From JACKJK01 sp046159835 (GTDB taxonomy: Bacteria > Pseudomonadota > Alphaproteobacteria > Rhizobiales > Tepidamorphaceae), in the NCBI RefSeq assembly GCF_046159835.1, contig NZ_JBJXCY010000002.1, forward strand, positions 620,001-684,000: a stretch of DNA of 64,000 nt, in the 5' to 3' direction. Both the position numbers and the translations under genes were made by a program. Of the stretch, positions 62,051 through 64,000 are shown piece by piece (position 1 is the first letter of the stretch; every line of letters begins with the position of its first letter). Under the pieces are notes generated by a model. That model was not told the origin of the DNA. It did not search any database and was given only the letters and a program-made list of their open reading frames with translations.

Positions 62051-62092
62051 GGTTCCACATGCCTTGGTTTTCGGGGGACAATATGTGGAACC
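62051..62092 (-). promoter_or_regulatory. Stem-loop in the katA leader abutting the start codon
   Basis: GGTTCCACAT (62051-62060) and ATGTGGAACC (62083-62092) are perfect inverted 10-mers 22 bases apart. In the katA mRNA the hairpin ends at the base before ATG, and the likely AAGG ribosome site lies in the loop. It could control translation or be a DNA operator. Confidence 0.6.
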
Positions 62093-62098
62093 AACAGA

Positions 62099-62129
62099 AA
62101 GGCCCCGCAGGAGGTTCCGGCGGGGCCTT
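62099..62129 (-). terminator. Intrinsic terminator of ftsH
   Basis: Perfect 10-bp stem AAGGCCCCGC/GCGGGGCCTT with an 11-base loop lies 43 bases after the ftsH stop; on the minus strand it runs into TTTC. It separates ftsH from katA. Confidence 0.8.
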
Positions 62130-62171
62130 GCTTTATTTCACGTGCCTTGCGGCGAGAGCTTTGCGGCGGCG

Positions 62172-64000
<1,829 letters not shown>

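Overview
The window is GC-rich, gene-dense bacterial chromosome from an alphaproteobacterium, most likely of the order Hyphomicrobiales (Rhizobiales) or a close relative. The evidence is the CtrA/ChpT cell-cycle phosphorelay, FlbD-type flagellar control, a DUF1134/EipA envelope protein, RpoH next to an RluA-family pseudouridine synthase, HemP next to a heme receptor, homospermidine synthase, and Omp25-like beta-barrels. I cannot name the genus. There is no plasmid, phage, insertion sequence, CRISPR array or defence island; this is core and near-core chromosome.

Layout. 1-5148: end of a Caulobacter-like flagellar operon (fliG 3' end, fliH/flbE, fliN, flbD), then flhA behind its own promoter region with a perfect CtrA box. 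5209-7817: a tightly overlapping operon of two acetyltransferases, a class IV aminotransferase and a sulfotransferase-like protein. 7939-18598: fliJ-fliI diverging from ctrA, then a leftward run whose transcription order is chpT, cheA, cheW, cheY, cheB, cheR, and a CysQ phosphatase. 18603-21384: YHS protein, EipA homologue and a membrane-anchored coiled-coil protein. 21445-25614: SitABCD-type manganese ABC transporter diverging from its regulator mntR, with two MntR-type operators between them. 25611-30304: aldo/keto reductase plus a beta-keto acid cleavage enzyme (BKACE), a triple-repeat outer-membrane barrel protein and a methyltransferase. 30311-35240: MarR regulator diverging from an RND efflux operon. 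35312-38730: tRNA-Glu(CTC), a small membrane protein, RluD-like synthase, rpoH and a peroxiredoxin-like protein. 38780-40703: a TPP-riboswitch-controlled thiamine-precursor transporter lacking an adjacent ATPase. 40767-47276: proline-rich membrane protein, purA, EamA transporter, and a second BKACE diverging from homospermidine synthase. 47313-51951: DUF4139 protein, serA, serC. 52077-55504: a heme-iron locus (IsdG/HmuQ-like monooxygenase, Cys/His-motif orphan, TonB heme receptor, HemP). 55618-64000: an Omp25-like porin behind a CtrA box, class V aminotransferase, glmM, a novel lipoprotein, catalase and most of ftsH (truncated by the window edge).

How it fits together. The left 20 kb and the 56.5 kb promoter form a plausible CtrA regulon neighbourhood. 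ctrA and chpT (regulator and its phosphotransferase) sit either side of the chemotaxis operon. The ctrA promoter region carries seven GANTC (CcrM) sites, and canonical TTAA-N7-TTAA boxes precede flhA and an outer-membrane protein gene. The rest is metal homeostasis (Mn, heme), serine, purine, thiamine and polyamine metabolism, and envelope functions. The most interesting signals are the FlbD/CtrA composite element before flhA, the GANTC cluster, the triplicated barrel, the Cys/His orphan in the heme operon, the aminotransferase/sulfotransferase module, and the catalase leader hairpin.
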